Source of the DNA: DYRB01 sp963709645
GTDB lineage: Bacteria; Pseudomonadota; Gammaproteobacteria; Chromatiales; Chromatiaceae
DNA length: 64,000 nt
Assembly (NCBI GenBank): GCA_963709645.1
Contig: CAVPXP010000016.1
Coordinates: 33,245-97,244, forward strand
Direction: 5' to 3'
Below the pieces are notes generated by a model. It made no database searches. It had not been told where the DNA came from and was given only the letters and a program-made list of their open reading frames with translations. Shown one piece after another: positions 8,660 through 18,591 of the stretch. Numbering within the stretch: position 1 is the stretch's first letter; every line of letters begins with the position of its first letter. Position numbers and translations under genes: made by a program.

Positions 8660-9436
8660 TCAGCCCCCGCGCTGGGTCTGGACGGCGTCCAGAACGCCGT
8701 CCCAGAAGCGAATACGGGCGCAGATCGCCTCTTCTGCGGCGGTTTCGGCCTCCGCGACCAGGGTCTTGTCCCCTCGGCAAAGGGACTCGATAAGCCGCAA
8801 GGACAGCGGTCCATGGAGGTGCGCGTCCAAGCGGATTTGACCTGTCAGGTAACGATGTAAGGCGGGGGCCTGTGCTGCGCTCCAATCCAACTTGTCTGCC
8901 AAGTGGAGAATCATCCTGGGGACGATGCGCTCCCGCCCCAGGGCCAAGGCTGCAGCGACGACGTGGGGCTTGTCCTCGCGGATGAAGCAGAAGGTGGTCT
9001 CGCAGAAGTAGCGCGCGGGCAGGGGGACCAGCTCTGAATAGAGGGCTGCGTCGATCCCGCTTTCCAGCACCAAGTCCAAGAACCGCAACGCGGGCTCAGT
9101 GTCGGCCCCCGCCTCGCGCATCGCCGCGATGTAGCGCTCGATTTGGCTGGCACAGCCCGCGCCGTCCAAACCTGGCGCGCTGTCGGACTCCCCCTCCAGA
9201 ACGAGCTGGTTGATGAAATGGCGCAGGGCCGGGTCGCCGCGGGGTATCCAAGGGACTTCCGCCGGGGCGATGTGGCGCTGCAGGTACTTGACCAGGGACA
9301 TGTGGTCCCAGACTGAAAAGACGTGGTGCGCCATGAAGACGCGCAGATCCTCCAGTCCGTGCAGGGCGTCGTAGATGCGATGCCCGTCGAGCTCCGCCCG
9401 GAGACCCTGCACCAGGTTGAGGTTCAGCTCGGCCAT
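8660..9436 (-). CDS. DUF3050 protein, heme-oxygenase-like fold
   Basis: 258 residues, start ATG at 9436. The family signature is clear: HRIYDALHGLEDLRVFMAHH near the N-terminus, then HVFSVWDHMSLVKYLQRHI, and RYFCETTFCFIREDKPHVVA in the second half. DUF3050 belongs to the all-helical heme-oxygenase/TenA-like superfamily; several relatives are di-iron oxygenases, and conserved His and Glu residues (FMAHHVF, FINQLVLEGESD) could be metal or heme ligands. Reaction unknown. It forms a two-gene unit with the HugZ-like protein 9 bp downstream. Confidence 0.78.
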   Translation of the reverse strand: MAELNLNLVQGLRAELDGHRIYDALHGLEDLRVFMAHHVFSVWDHMSLVKYLQRHIAPAEVPWIPRGDPALRHFINQLVLEGESDSAPGLDGAGCASQIERYIAAMREAGADTEPALRFLDLVLESGIDAALYSELVPLPARYFCETTFCFIREDKPHVVAAALALGRERIVPRMILHLADKLDWSAAQAPALHRYLTGQIRLDAHLHGPLSLRLIESLCRGDKTLVAEAETAAEEAICARIRFWDGVLDAVQTQRGG

Positions 9437-9594
9437 GGATAGTTCCTCTCTCGCTTACGCGTTCCCCCGGCGGACTATAAGCGCTGGGACCTGTGACGCG
9501 AAAGCCAACGGACCTGGCGCGGGGGTTCCCGAGATCCGCGCGCCTAGCCTAGCCTTTGACAACGGCGATCTCTCGCCGCTAATATGCGCGGCTT

Positions 9595-10138
9595 ATGTCC
9601 GCCGCCCTGCCAGCCCAACTGGACCCTTGGCAAGCGGTCGGCCGGGAGGCGGCCTTCGCAGGTTCGCTCGCTCTGGTCGATCTCCCAAGGTTACGGGAAG
9701 TCCTGGTCGGTACGGCCCTGGATGCAGCCGCTCCTGCGGCCTTCGAGATCGCCTTTCGGCGCGACGAGGCCGGGAGACCTGTGGTGCTGGGCTGGGTACG
9801 GGCGGTGCTCCCCTTGGAGTGCCAGCGCTGCCTCGGGGTGGTGGAGCACAGCGTCGACGCCCCCATCCGGCTCCTGCTGACGCAGGGACCGATTCTGGGG
9901 CAGGATCCCCCGGAGCCTTATGAGGCCTTGCCGGTGATCGATGATCGGGTCCGTCCAGCGGAGCTGATAGAGGACGAGCTCCTGCTCTGCGTTGCCGCAG
10001 ATCCCGATGCACCCTGTGGGGGTGTGCCGGACGGCGGTGCAGACCCCGGGCGCTCCTGGAGCAGACAAGAGCGAGGCGGTGGCCGCAGATCGGCCAAAGC
10101 CCTTTGCCGTCCTCGCTGGCTGGAAGGCCGACCCCTGA
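9595..10138 (+). CDS. yceD: YceD family (DUF177) protein, frameshifted near the end
   Basis: YceD is a small protein usually encoded directly before rpmF and the fatty-acid genes; relatives in other bacteria affect 23S rRNA accumulation. Starts ATG at 9595. The conserved zinc-like pair is seen in LPLECQRCLGVVEH and the family block IEDELLLCVA follows. An extra G near 10047 (in ccccggg) shifts the frame; correcting it gives the typical C-terminal ending KPFAVLAGWKADP with a stop at 10136-10138. The uncorrected frame runs to 10155 with an unrelated tail. Gene order with rpmF 30 bp downstream supports the call. Confidence 0.82.
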
Positions 10139-10167
10139 AATCGAAGCTAGACTAATTGGAGGACAGC

Positions 10168-10344
10168 GTGGCCGTCCCGCAAAATCGAAAGACTCGTTCC
10201 AAGCGCGACATGCGCCGCTCCCACGACGCACTCACGGGCCCGACCCTGTCGGTTGACCCCACCAGCGGGGAGACCCATCGCCGCCACCACGTCACCCCGG
10301 ACGGCTTTTATCGAGGCCGCAAGGTCATCGACAAGGCCGACTGA
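10168..10344 (+). CDS. rpmF: 50S ribosomal protein L32
   Basis: 58 residues, matching the usual length of L32. The N-terminus AVPQNRKTRSKRDMRRSHDA and the end HVTPDGFYRGRKVI are diagnostic. Start is GTG at 10168 with GGAGGA at 10158-10163, four bases away. A TTG at 10156 in the same frame would add four residues and is not used, because mature L32 begins with AVPQ. No zinc cysteines are present, as in many gammaproteobacterial L32. It lies between yceD and plsX in the classical arrangement. Confidence 0.95.
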   Translation: MAVPQNRKTRSKRDMRRSHDALTGPTLSVDPTSGETHRRHHVTPDGFYRGRKVIDKAD

Positions 10345-10402
10345 TCGGCCTCGGCCTTGCGCCCGCCACCTCGTGCAGTGCCCGTCGCCAGGGGGTGGGG
10401 CT

Positions 10403-11448
10403 GTGTCTGATCGCTTGACAATCGCGTTGGACGCCATGGGCGGGGACCACGGCCCTGGGTCGTTGTCCCCGCTGCGTTGGCTTTTCTCGAGCACACCAAG
10501 GACGCGGATCTGATCCTCGTCGGGCGCGAGGACGAGATTGCCAGGTACTTGGGAGCGGCAAAAGCCGATGGGCGGTTGCGTGTCCACCACGCGTCCCAGA
10601 CCATCGCGATGGACGAGTCGCCTTCCAAGGCCCTGCGCGGCAAGAAGGACTCCTCGATGCGCGTGGCCATCGATTTGGTCAAGTCCGGTGCGGCACACGC
10701 CTGCGTGAGCGCTGGCAACACCGGGGCCCTGATGGCGACAGCCCGGTTCGTGCTGAAGACCCTGCCGAACGTCGATCGCCCCGCCATCATCACCGCGGTG
10801 CCCTCCCTGCACGGGAGCACCTACATGCTGGACCTGGGGGCGAACGTCGATTGCACCGCCGAGCACCTGTTCCAGTTCGCCGTCATGGGCAGCGAGCTGG
10901 TCACCGCGGTGGAGGGGATCGCTGCACCCGCTGTGGGTCTGCTCAACATCGGTCAGGAGGAGATCAAGGGCAACGAGCAGGTCAAGCAGGCCCACGAGCT
11001 CCTGGCAGCCAGCTCGCTGAACTACATCGGCTACGTGGAGGGGGACGACGTCTACCTCGGGCAGGTCGACGTGGTGGTGTCCGACGGCTTCGTCGGCAAC
11101 GTGGCGCTCAAGTCCAGCGAGGGCGTGGCCAAGATGGTGAGCCACGTGCTGCGCGAGAGCTTCACGCGCAATTGGCTGACCCGGCTCTCGGGGCTGGCCG
11201 CCCTGCCGATCCTCCGGCGGTTTCGCAACACCTTCGACCCGCGCCGCTACAACGGCGCCAGCCTGCTCGGCCTGCGCGGGATCGTCATCAAGAGTCACGG
11301 CGGGGCAGATGTGCTGGCCTTCGAAAATGCCATCCACATCGCCGAGAAGGAGGTCCATTGCAACATCCCGGAACGGATCAGCCACCAGGTGGGCCTCCAG
11401 CTCGACGTCAGCCGTCGGGGCGACGAGCGGGCCAGGACGACGGCGTGA
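10403..11448 (+). CDS. plsX: Phosphate acyltransferase PlsX, one frameshift near the N-terminus
   Basis: PlsX converts acyl-ACP and phosphate to acyl-phosphate, the donor for PlsY in phospholipid synthesis. GTG start at 10403 gives RLTIALDAMGGDHGP, the diagnostic PlsX N-terminus. A missing base near 10460 shifts the frame; the expected VVVPAALAFLEHTKDADLIL is recovered by adding one base. The rest is clean: CVSAGNTGALMATARFVL, LDLGANVDCTAEHL, GLLNIGQEEIKGNE and DVVVSDGFVGNVALK. The length of about 349 residues is normal. Stop TGA overlaps the GTG start of fabH (GTGA). A needed lipid gene, so the shift is likely a sequence error. Confidence 0.92.
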
Positions 11449-12404
11449 CCCTGTATTCGCGGGTGCTTGGGACGGGTGGCTTCCTGCCCGAGAAGGTGCT
11501 GACCAATGCCGATCTCGAGGGCATGGTCGACACCACGGATCAGTGGATCCGCGAGCGCACCGGCATCCTCAAGCGCCACATCGCGGCCCCTGACGAGACC
11601 TGCGTCGACCTCGCCGAGGTCGCAGCCCGCAACGCCCTGGAGGCGGCCGGTCTGGCGGCCTCGGAGATCGACCTCATCGTGGTCGCTACCACCACCCCGG
11701 ACCAGGTCTTTCCCAGCAACGCCTGCCTGCTGCAACAAAGGCTCGATATTCACGGCTGCCCGGCGTTCGACATCCAGGCGGTGTGCACTGGGTTCGTCTA
11801 CGCCGTGGCGGTCGCGGACAAGTTCATCCGTACCGGCTGCGCCCGCCACGTCCTGGTGGTCGGGGCCGAGACCCTGTCGCGCATCCTCAATTGGGAGGAC
11901 CGCGGGACCTCCGTGCTGTTCGGCGACGGGGCGGGCGCGGTGGTCCTGGGCGCCAGCGAGGAGCCCGGCATCCTCTCGACCCACCTGCACGCCGACGGGG
12001 CCTACAAGGATCTGCTGCAGGTCCCGGCAGGGATCGGCAACGGTCAGCGGGGCTCGCCCTTCATGGAGATGCGCGGAAACGAGGTCTTCCGGGTCGCCGT
12101 GACGACCCTGGGCCGGATCGTAGACGAGACCCTGGAGGCCAACGGGCTGGATCAGGCCGACATCGATTGGCTGATCCCGCACCAGGCCAACATCCGCATT
12201 ATTCAGGCCACGGCGCGCAAGCTGAACCTCCCCATGGATCGCGTCGTGGTCACCGTGCATGACCACGGCAATACCTCTGCCGCCTCTATCCCCCTGGCCT
12301 TCGATCAGGCGGTACGGGACGGCCGCATCCGCCGCGGCGAGACCCTGCTGATGGAGGCCTTCGGCGGGGGCTTCACCTGGGGCTCCGTACTGCTGCGCTA
12401 CTGA
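11445..12404 (+). CDS. fabH: Beta-ketoacyl-ACP synthase III
   Basis: 319 residues, the normal length. FabH starts fatty acid synthesis by condensing acetyl-CoA with malonyl-ACP. The catalytic triad is visible: Cys in AFDIQAVCTGFVYA, His in WLIPHQANIRI and Asn in HDHGNTSAASIPLA. The GTG start at 11445 overlaps the plsX stop by 4 bp, showing translational coupling. The ending EAFGGGFTWGSVLLRY is typical of FabH. Confidence 0.96.
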   Translation: MTLYSRVLGTGGFLPEKVLTNADLEGMVDTTDQWIRERTGILKRHIAAPDETCVDLAEVAARNALEAAGLAASEIDLIVVATTTPDQVFPSNACLLQQRLDIHGCPAFDIQAVCTGFVYAVAVADKFIRTGCARHVLVVGAETLSRILNWEDRGTSVLFGDGAGAVVLGASEEPGILSTHLHADGAYKDLLQVPAGIGNGQRGSPFMEMRGNEVFRVAVTTLGRIVDETLEANGLDQADIDWLIPHQANIRIIQATARKLNLPMDRVVVTVHDHGNTSAASIPLAFDQAVRDGRIRRGETLLMEAFGGGFTWGSVLLRY

Positions 12405-12430
12405 GGCCGTTGCGGTATCGAGACGACGAC

Positions 12431-13384
12431 ATGACATCAGGATCCTCGGCCTTCGTCTTCCTCTTCCCCGGCCAGGGCAGCCAGGGGGTTGGCATGCTCC
12501 AGGGCCTGGCCCAGGCCTACCCGCAAGTTCGCGCCACCTTCGCCGAGGCGTCCGAGGTCCTTGGCCTCGACCTCTGGGGCCTGGTCGCCGAGGGTCCGGC
12601 GGACGCGCTCGACCGCACCGAGAACACCCAGCCCGCCATGCTCGCGGCCGGGGTGGCGGTGTGGCGCGTCTGGGGAGCCTGCGGCGGACCGGCGCCGGCG
12701 GCCATGGCTGGGCATAGCCTCGGGGAGTACTCGGCCCTGGTCTGTGCCGGGGCCCTGGGGTTCTCCGAGGCGGTGGCGACAGTGGCCGAACGCGGCCGGC
12801 TGATGCAGGGTGCTGTGCCGGCGGGGCAGGGGGCCATGGCGGCCGTCCTGGGTCTGGATGACGCCGCGGTCGCCGCCCTCTGTGAGCGCGAGGCCCAGGG
12901 CGAGGTCCTGGAGCCGGTCAACTTCAACGCCCCGGGACAGGTCGTGATCGCTGGTTCAGCGGCGGCTGTGGCACGCGCGGTTGCCGCGGCCAAGTCCGCC
13001 GGGGCCAAGCGGGCACTGGTCCTGCCGGTCAGTGTCCCGTCCCATTGTGCCCTGATGCGTCCAGCGGCGGATCGGCTCGCAGAGCGCCTTGCCGAGGTGC
13101 CCATCGCAGTCCCGCGCATCCCGGTGATCCACAACGTCACGGTGGACACGGCGCCCGACGCGGATGCGATCCGCTCGCTCCTGGTCCGGCAGCTCTACAG
13201 CCCGGTGCGCTGGGTCGAAACGGTGCGCCGCCTTGCCGCCGACGGCGCCAGTCTGGCTCTGGAGGCGGGGCCAGGTAAGGTCCTCTCCGGGCTCGGCAAG
13301 CGCATCGTGCCGGACCTTAGCACTCTGCCGGTATTCGACCCGGCGACCCTCGACTCGGCACTGGAGGCAGCGCGTCATGCTTGA
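12431..13384 (+). CDS. fabD: Malonyl-CoA:ACP transacylase
   Basis: 317 residues from ATG at 12431; a TTG at 12410 would add seven residues but the conserved start is near FVFLFPGQGSQGVGM. FabD loads malonyl groups onto ACP. The nucleophile elbow GHSLGEYSAL holds the active Ser, the second-site Arg is near AVATVAERGRLMQ and the His in PVSVPSHCALM completes the dyad. The 3' end overlaps fabG by 8 bp, as is usual in this operon. Confidence 0.95.
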   Translation: MTSGSSAFVFLFPGQGSQGVGMLQGLAQAYPQVRATFAEASEVLGLDLWGLVAEGPADALDRTENTQPAMLAAGVAVWRVWGACGGPAPAAMAGHSLGEYSALVCAGALGFSEAVATVAERGRLMQGAVPAGQGAMAAVLGLDDAAVAALCEREAQGEVLEPVNFNAPGQVVIAGSAAAVARAVAAAKSAGAKRALVLPVSVPSHCALMRPAADRLAERLAEVPIAVPRIPVIHNVTVDTAPDADAIRSLLVRQLYSPVRWVETVRRLAADGASLALEAGPGKVLSGLGKRIVPDLSTLPVFDPATLDSALEAARHA

Positions 13385-14117
13385 AGGCGAATTTGCACTG
13401 GTCACCGGGGCCACCCGCGGCATCGGGCGCGCCATTGCTCTGGCCCTGGGGGCCCAGGGGGCAACGGTCGTGGGGACCGCCACAACCCCTGGCGGCGCGG
13501 AGCGCATCGGTGCCGCCCTGCGCGAGGCTGGCTTCAGTGGTGATGGGCTGGTCATGAATGTGACCGACCAGGGATCGGTCGATGCCGCCTTGGGGGCAAT
13601 GTCAGAGACTTTCGGGGCGCCCAGTATCCTGGTCAACAATGCCGGCATTACCCGGGACAACCTCCTGATGCGCATGAAGGATGCCGAGTGGGACCAGATC
13701 ATCGATACCAACCTGACCTCCGTCTACCGGCTCAGCAAGGCCTGCCTGCGGACCATGAGCAAGGCCCGCAAGGGTCGGATCATCAATATCTCCTCCGTGG
13801 TGGCGATGAGCGGCAATGCCGGTCAGGCCAACTATGCGGCGGCCAAGGCGGGGATGATCGGCTTCACCAAGTCCCTTGCCAGGGAGGTCGGCTCCCGGGG
13901 CATTACGGTCAACTGCGTGGCGCCGGGCTTCATCGACACGGACATGACCCGGGCCCTCAATGAACAGCAGCGGCAGGCCCTGCTTGCGACCATCCCCTTG
14001 GGCCGTCTCGGCCAACCGGAGGAGATCGCGTCGGTGGTCGCCTTTCTCGCTTCCCCTGCCGCGGCCTACGTCACCGGGGAGACCATCCAGGTCAACGGCG
14101 GCATGTATATGGCCTGA
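13377..14117 (+). CDS. fabG: 3-oxoacyl-ACP reductase
   Basis: 246 residues. NADPH-dependent short-chain dehydrogenase that reduces 3-oxoacyl-ACP. The cofactor loop is VTGATRGIGRAIAL, followed by LVNNAGITRDNL, the catalytic Ser in ISSVVAMSGN, then YAAAKAGMIGF with Tyr and Lys, and the C-terminal VTGETIQVNGGMYM shared by FabG. ATG at 13377 overlaps fabD by 8 bp. Confidence 0.96.
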   Translation: MLEGEFALVTGATRGIGRAIALALGAQGATVVGTATTPGGAERIGAALREAGFSGDGLVMNVTDQGSVDAALGAMSETFGAPSILVNNAGITRDNLLMRMKDAEWDQIIDTNLTSVYRLSKACLRTMSKARKGRIINISSVVAMSGNAGQANYAAAKAGMIGFTKSLAREVGSRGITVNCVAPGFIDTDMTRALNEQQRQALLATIPLGRLGQPEEIASVVAFLASPAAAYVTGETIQVNGGMYMA

Positions 14118-14323
14118 CTTTGCCGTGGCCGAAATGAGTTTGGAAAAGAAACCTATAAACAATCGGTTGGATGGGTTGCCTGGGAGCAACCGCGCCTTTC
14201 ATCGGCAACCGATAGCCACTAGAATACCGCCAGCCCCGGGGCCGGGGCCTTCTGAACAACCCAACCCAGCCAACAACAACCTGGTCAGTCCAGTCTAGTC
14301 AACCCAGAGAGGGTGCAATCGAG
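14118..14323 (+). promoter_or_regulatory. fabG-acpP intergenic region with hairpin and -10-like box
   Basis: 206 bp without a gene. GGTTGC at 14174-14179 pairs with GCAACC at 14186-14191, and GGTTGCC at 14174-14180 can alternatively pair with GGCAACC at 14204-14210, so two exclusive hairpins are possible. A TAGAAT at 14220-14225 is a plausible -10 box for a separate acpP promoter; no good -35 is seen. No T run follows the hairpins, so they are not simple terminators. A dedicated strong acpP promoter is common in related bacteria. Confidence 0.35.
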
Positions 14324-14560
14324 ATGAGCAGCATCGAAGAACGAGTTCGCAAAATCGTAGTGGAACAGCTTGGTGTCAAGGAGGAAGAGGTGTCTCTTGA
14401 GTCGTCCTTTGTCGACGACCTCGGCGCCGATTCCCTGGACACGGTCGAGCTGGTGATGGCCTTGGAGGAGGAGTTCGAGACCGAGATCCCGGACGAGGAT
14501 GCTGAGAAGATCACTACGGTTCAGCAGGCCATTGACTACGTCAACGCACATCAGGCCTGA
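14324..14560 (+). CDS. acpP: Acyl carrier protein
   Basis: 78 residues, acidic, with the phosphopantetheine attachment motif DDLGADSLDTVELVMALE (the Ser in GADSL carries the prosthetic group). This is the central carrier for type II fatty acid synthesis and is usually made in very large amounts. An AGAGAGG-like ribosome site lies just upstream. Its flanking position between fabG and fabF is canonical. Confidence 0.97.
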   Translation: MSSIEERVRKIVVEQLGVKEEEVSLESSFVDDLGADSLDTVELVMALEEEFETEIPDEDAEKITTVQQAIDYVNAHQA

Positions 14561-14658
14561 GGCGCACCAGCGCAGTTGGTCTGCCGCCCCGCGCCGAGCT
14601 TCCGGGTTCCGTGGCGCGGTTGCTGGCTCCGATGCCGATCCGATCTGAGGGGAATCCC

Positions 14659-15897
<1,239 letters not shown>

Positions 15898-15926
15898 GCC
15901 CGCCCGGCCCGGTCCGAGGCGGCAGG

Positions 15927-16820
15927 TTGGGACCTACCGTCGCCCCTTTGGTCCCATCGCTGCCGCTCGCCGCCCTGGTCAACGGGGTCAAGGCGGACAG
16001 CCTTTCGATCGCCGACCGCGGCCTGCATTACGGCGACGGACTCTTCGAGACCGTCGCCATCCGGCACGGGGCGCCCTGCCTCTGGGAAGAACACCTGCAC
16101 AGGCTCCGCCTCGGGGCCGGCCGTCTCGCCATTCCGCTTCCGGCCCCGGGACTCTTGCTCGCCGAGTGCCTGGCCCTGGTCCGGGGCGTGGAGGCAGGGG
16201 TGCTCAAGCTGATCCTCACCGGCGGCTGCGGCGGGCGCGGATACAGACGGTCCCCCGAGCCTCTCCCTACCCGTATCCTGGTCCTCTATCCCCAGCCGAC
16301 GGAACCGCCCCAGGTGCGCGATGCGGGGGTCGCGGTCCGCTGGTGCCGCACCGTCCTCGGGGAGAACCCGCAACTCGCCGGCATCAAGCACCTCAACCGC
16401 CTGGAACAGGTCCTCGCCCGCGCCGAATGGAACCTGGATGCAGGCGTCTGCGCCGAAGGCCTGATGTGCGACTGTCGCGGCCGGGTCATCGCAGGTACCA
16501 TGACCAATGTTTTCGTCTACGCTAGTGGTCGGCTGCTGACTCCGCGGCTCGACACCTGTGGGGTGGCTGGGACCGTCCGGGGTCTCGTGCTGCGTCTGGC
16601 GCCGCGGCTGGGGATCAAGATCGCCGAGGCCGATCTGCGCCCTTCGGATCTCCACGCTGCTGGCGGACTCTTCCTAACCAATGCGGTGGTCGGGGTCTGG
16701 CCGGTGCGGGCGCTGGGGACCCAGGGGTTCGCGGTCAAGCTTTTGCCGCAGGGACTGATCTCGGCGGTGTGCGCCGCGGTCCATACGCCGCTGATTCCGT
16801 CGACTGGGACCGGTAGTTGA
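15927..16820 (+). CDS. pabC: Aminodeoxychorismate lyase
   Basis: PLP enzyme of fold type IV that releases pyruvate from 4-amino-4-deoxychorismate to give p-aminobenzoate for folate. About 297 residues from the TTG at 15927 (an alternative TTG lies at 15948). Diagnostic stretches: SIADRGLHYGDGLFETVA at the N-terminus, the PLP lysine in LAGIKHLNRLEQVLARAEW, and GRVIAGTMTNVFVY. Position after fabF and before mltG is the standard gammaproteobacterial order. A longer frame reaches back into fabF but lacks conservation. Confidence 0.9.
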   Translation: MGPTVAPLVPSLPLAALVNGVKADSLSIADRGLHYGDGLFETVAIRHGAPCLWEEHLHRLRLGAGRLAIPLPAPGLLLAECLALVRGVEAGVLKLILTGGCGGRGYRRSPEPLPTRILVLYPQPTEPPQVRDAGVAVRWCRTVLGENPQLAGIKHLNRLEQVLARAEWNLDAGVCAEGLMCDCRGRVIAGTMTNVFVYASGRLLTPRLDTCGVAGTVRGLVLRLAPRLGIKIAEADLRPSDLHAAGGLFLTNAVVGVWPVRALGTQGFAVKLLPQGLISAVCAAVHTPLIPSTGTGS

Positions 16821-16874
16821 GCGGTTAGCCGCAAGCAGCTATCAGCTCCTTCCGGGGAAAACTCGAACAGATGC

Positions 16875-17915
16875 ATGACTGATGCGTTTCAGCCTCCGAT
16901 GAGACTATTCAAGGCCATTCTCGGTGCCATCGTCGCGCTGCTCATCGTTGGCGCGGCGGTGGTCGGAAGCCTCTGGGTGCAGTACCAGACCTTTGTTCGA
17001 ACGCCGGCCGCGATCTACGGTGACCAGATGACGTTCGAGGTCCAGCGCGGCACCGGATTTCGGGCCGTTGCACAGCAGCTGGCGGCGGCGAAGGTTATTT
17101 CCGACCCCTATACCTTCCTGGCGCTCGCCTTCCACACCGGCAAGGGCGGACAGCTCAAGTCTGGCGAATACGAGATTCGGAGCGGAATGACGCCGCCTCA
17201 AGTCCTGGACCTCCTGACTTCGGGAAAAGTGGCCCAGTATTCCCTGACCCTGGTCGAGGGCCGGACTTTCCGTCAAGGACTCGCGGTCATTGCGGCCGAC
17301 CCGGTTCTCAGCGGGGACGTCCTGGAGCTGACCGACGAGGAGATCATGGCGGCTATCGGCCGGCCCGGCGAGCACCCGGAGGGTCGGTTGTTCCCCGACA
17401 CCTACCTCTTTCCCCGGGGCACTGCTTCCATCGATCTGGTCAAGCGTGCCTATACCCGCATGGAGGCGGTCATGAACGAGGAGTGGGGCGAACGTGCACA
17501 GGGTTTGCCATACCAGACCCCTTACGAGGCACTGATCCTGGCCTCGATCGTCGAGAAGGAGACGGGGCTCGCGTCAGAGCGCCCGGAGATCGCCGGGGTC
17601 TTCGTCCGTCGTCTGCGGAAAGGCATGAAACTCCAGACCGACCCCACGGTCATCTACGGCATGGGCGCCGCCTTTGATGGCAACATCCGCCGGGCCGACT
17701 TGACGACAGACACGCCCTACAATACCTATGTCCACGCTGGCCTGCCGCCGACCCCCATCGCCCTGCCCGGGCGTGAGGCGATTCGCGCCGTGCTCCATCC
17801 GGCCGCGGGCGACAGCCTCTACTTCGTCGCTAAGGGAGACGGCAGCCACGCCTTCTCGGCGACCCTCGACGAGCACAACCGGGCGGTGCGCCACTACCAG
17901 TTGGGGGGCCAATGA
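16875..17915 (+). CDS. mltG: Endolytic murein transglycosylase MltG
   Basis: 346 residues. One membrane helix near residues 12-34 (LFKAILGAIVALLIVGAAVV) anchors it in the inner membrane, with a periplasmic LysM-like region and the YceG catalytic domain. MltG cuts nascent glycan strands and sets their length. The catalytic Glu is in the motif ASIVEKETGLASERPEIAGV (first E, about residue 227). The GRLFPDTYLFPRG and TPYNTYVHAGLPPTPI motifs are intact. The stop overlaps tmk by 4 bp. Confidence 0.94.
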   Translation: MTDAFQPPMRLFKAILGAIVALLIVGAAVVGSLWVQYQTFVRTPAAIYGDQMTFEVQRGTGFRAVAQQLAAAKVISDPYTFLALAFHTGKGGQLKSGEYEIRSGMTPPQVLDLLTSGKVAQYSLTLVEGRTFRQGLAVIAADPVLSGDVLELTDEEIMAAIGRPGEHPEGRLFPDTYLFPRGTASIDLVKRAYTRMEAVMNEEWGERAQGLPYQTPYEALILASIVEKETGLASERPEIAGVFVRRLRKGMKLQTDPTVIYGMGAAFDGNIRRADLTTDTPYNTYVHAGLPPTPIALPGREAIRAVLHPAAGDSLYFVAKGDGSHAFSATLDEHNRAVRHYQLGGQ

Positions 17916-18562
17916 GCACGGGAGCGCAAACGCAGCGGGGTCGATTCATCACCCTGGAGGGGGTCGAAGGGGCGGGTAAGACAACGCAGATCGAGGCCAT
18001 GCGCGCCTGGCTCGATGCGTGGGGTGTGCCGGTGCTCACGACCCGGGAGCCCGGCGGCTCCCCGATGGCCGAGCGCATTCGCGAGGTCTTGCTTGATTCG
18101 GGCAATGCGGGCATGGCCAGCGATGCGGAGCTCCTGCTGATGTTTGCGGCTCGAGCCGAGCACCTCGCCAAGACCGTCCGACCGGCCCTGGAGGCCGGTG
18201 TCTGGGTCCTCTGCGATCGCTTTACCGATGCGACCTATGCCTACCAGGGGGGTGGACGGGGTGTCTCGCGGCAGCGCATCGCTCTGCTGGAGGATTTGGT
18301 GCAGGGCGACTTGCGCCCCGACCTCACCCTGCTGTTGGATATCCCCGTGGAGGAGGGTCTGGCCCGGGCACGCGGGCGCTCGGCCCCGGACCGTTTCGAG
18401 TCGGAAGCGGCGCGGTTCTTCGAGGCCGTGCGCGCCGAGTATCTGCACATTGCCGGACTGGAACCGGAGCGGGTTCGGGTCATCGACGCACACGCCGATG
18501 CCGACACCGTCGCCGCTTTGCTGCATGCGGAGCTTCGGCCCTTCCTCGTCGGACGGGGTTGA
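17912..18562 (+). CDS. tmk: Thymidylate kinase
   Basis: 216 residues. Phosphorylates dTMP to dTDP. P-loop LEGVEGAGKTTQ (residues about 15-26), the DRx motif in WVLCDRFTDATYAYQGGGRG, and a LID RARGRSAPDRFE with arginines as in the E. coli type. ATGA overlap with mltG at 17912 and close spacing to holB indicate one transcript. Confidence 0.95.
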   Translation: MSTGAQTQRGRFITLEGVEGAGKTTQIEAMRAWLDAWGVPVLTTREPGGSPMAERIREVLLDSGNAGMASDAELLLMFAARAEHLAKTVRPALEAGVWVLCDRFTDATYAYQGGGRGVSRQRIALLEDLVQGDLRPDLTLLLDIPVEEGLARARGRSAPDRFESEAARFFEAVRAEYLHIAGLEPERVRVIDAHADADTVAALLHAELRPFLVGRG

Positions 18563-18591
18563 GCTTCCGCTGCCGCCTGTCGAGTCTCCGG

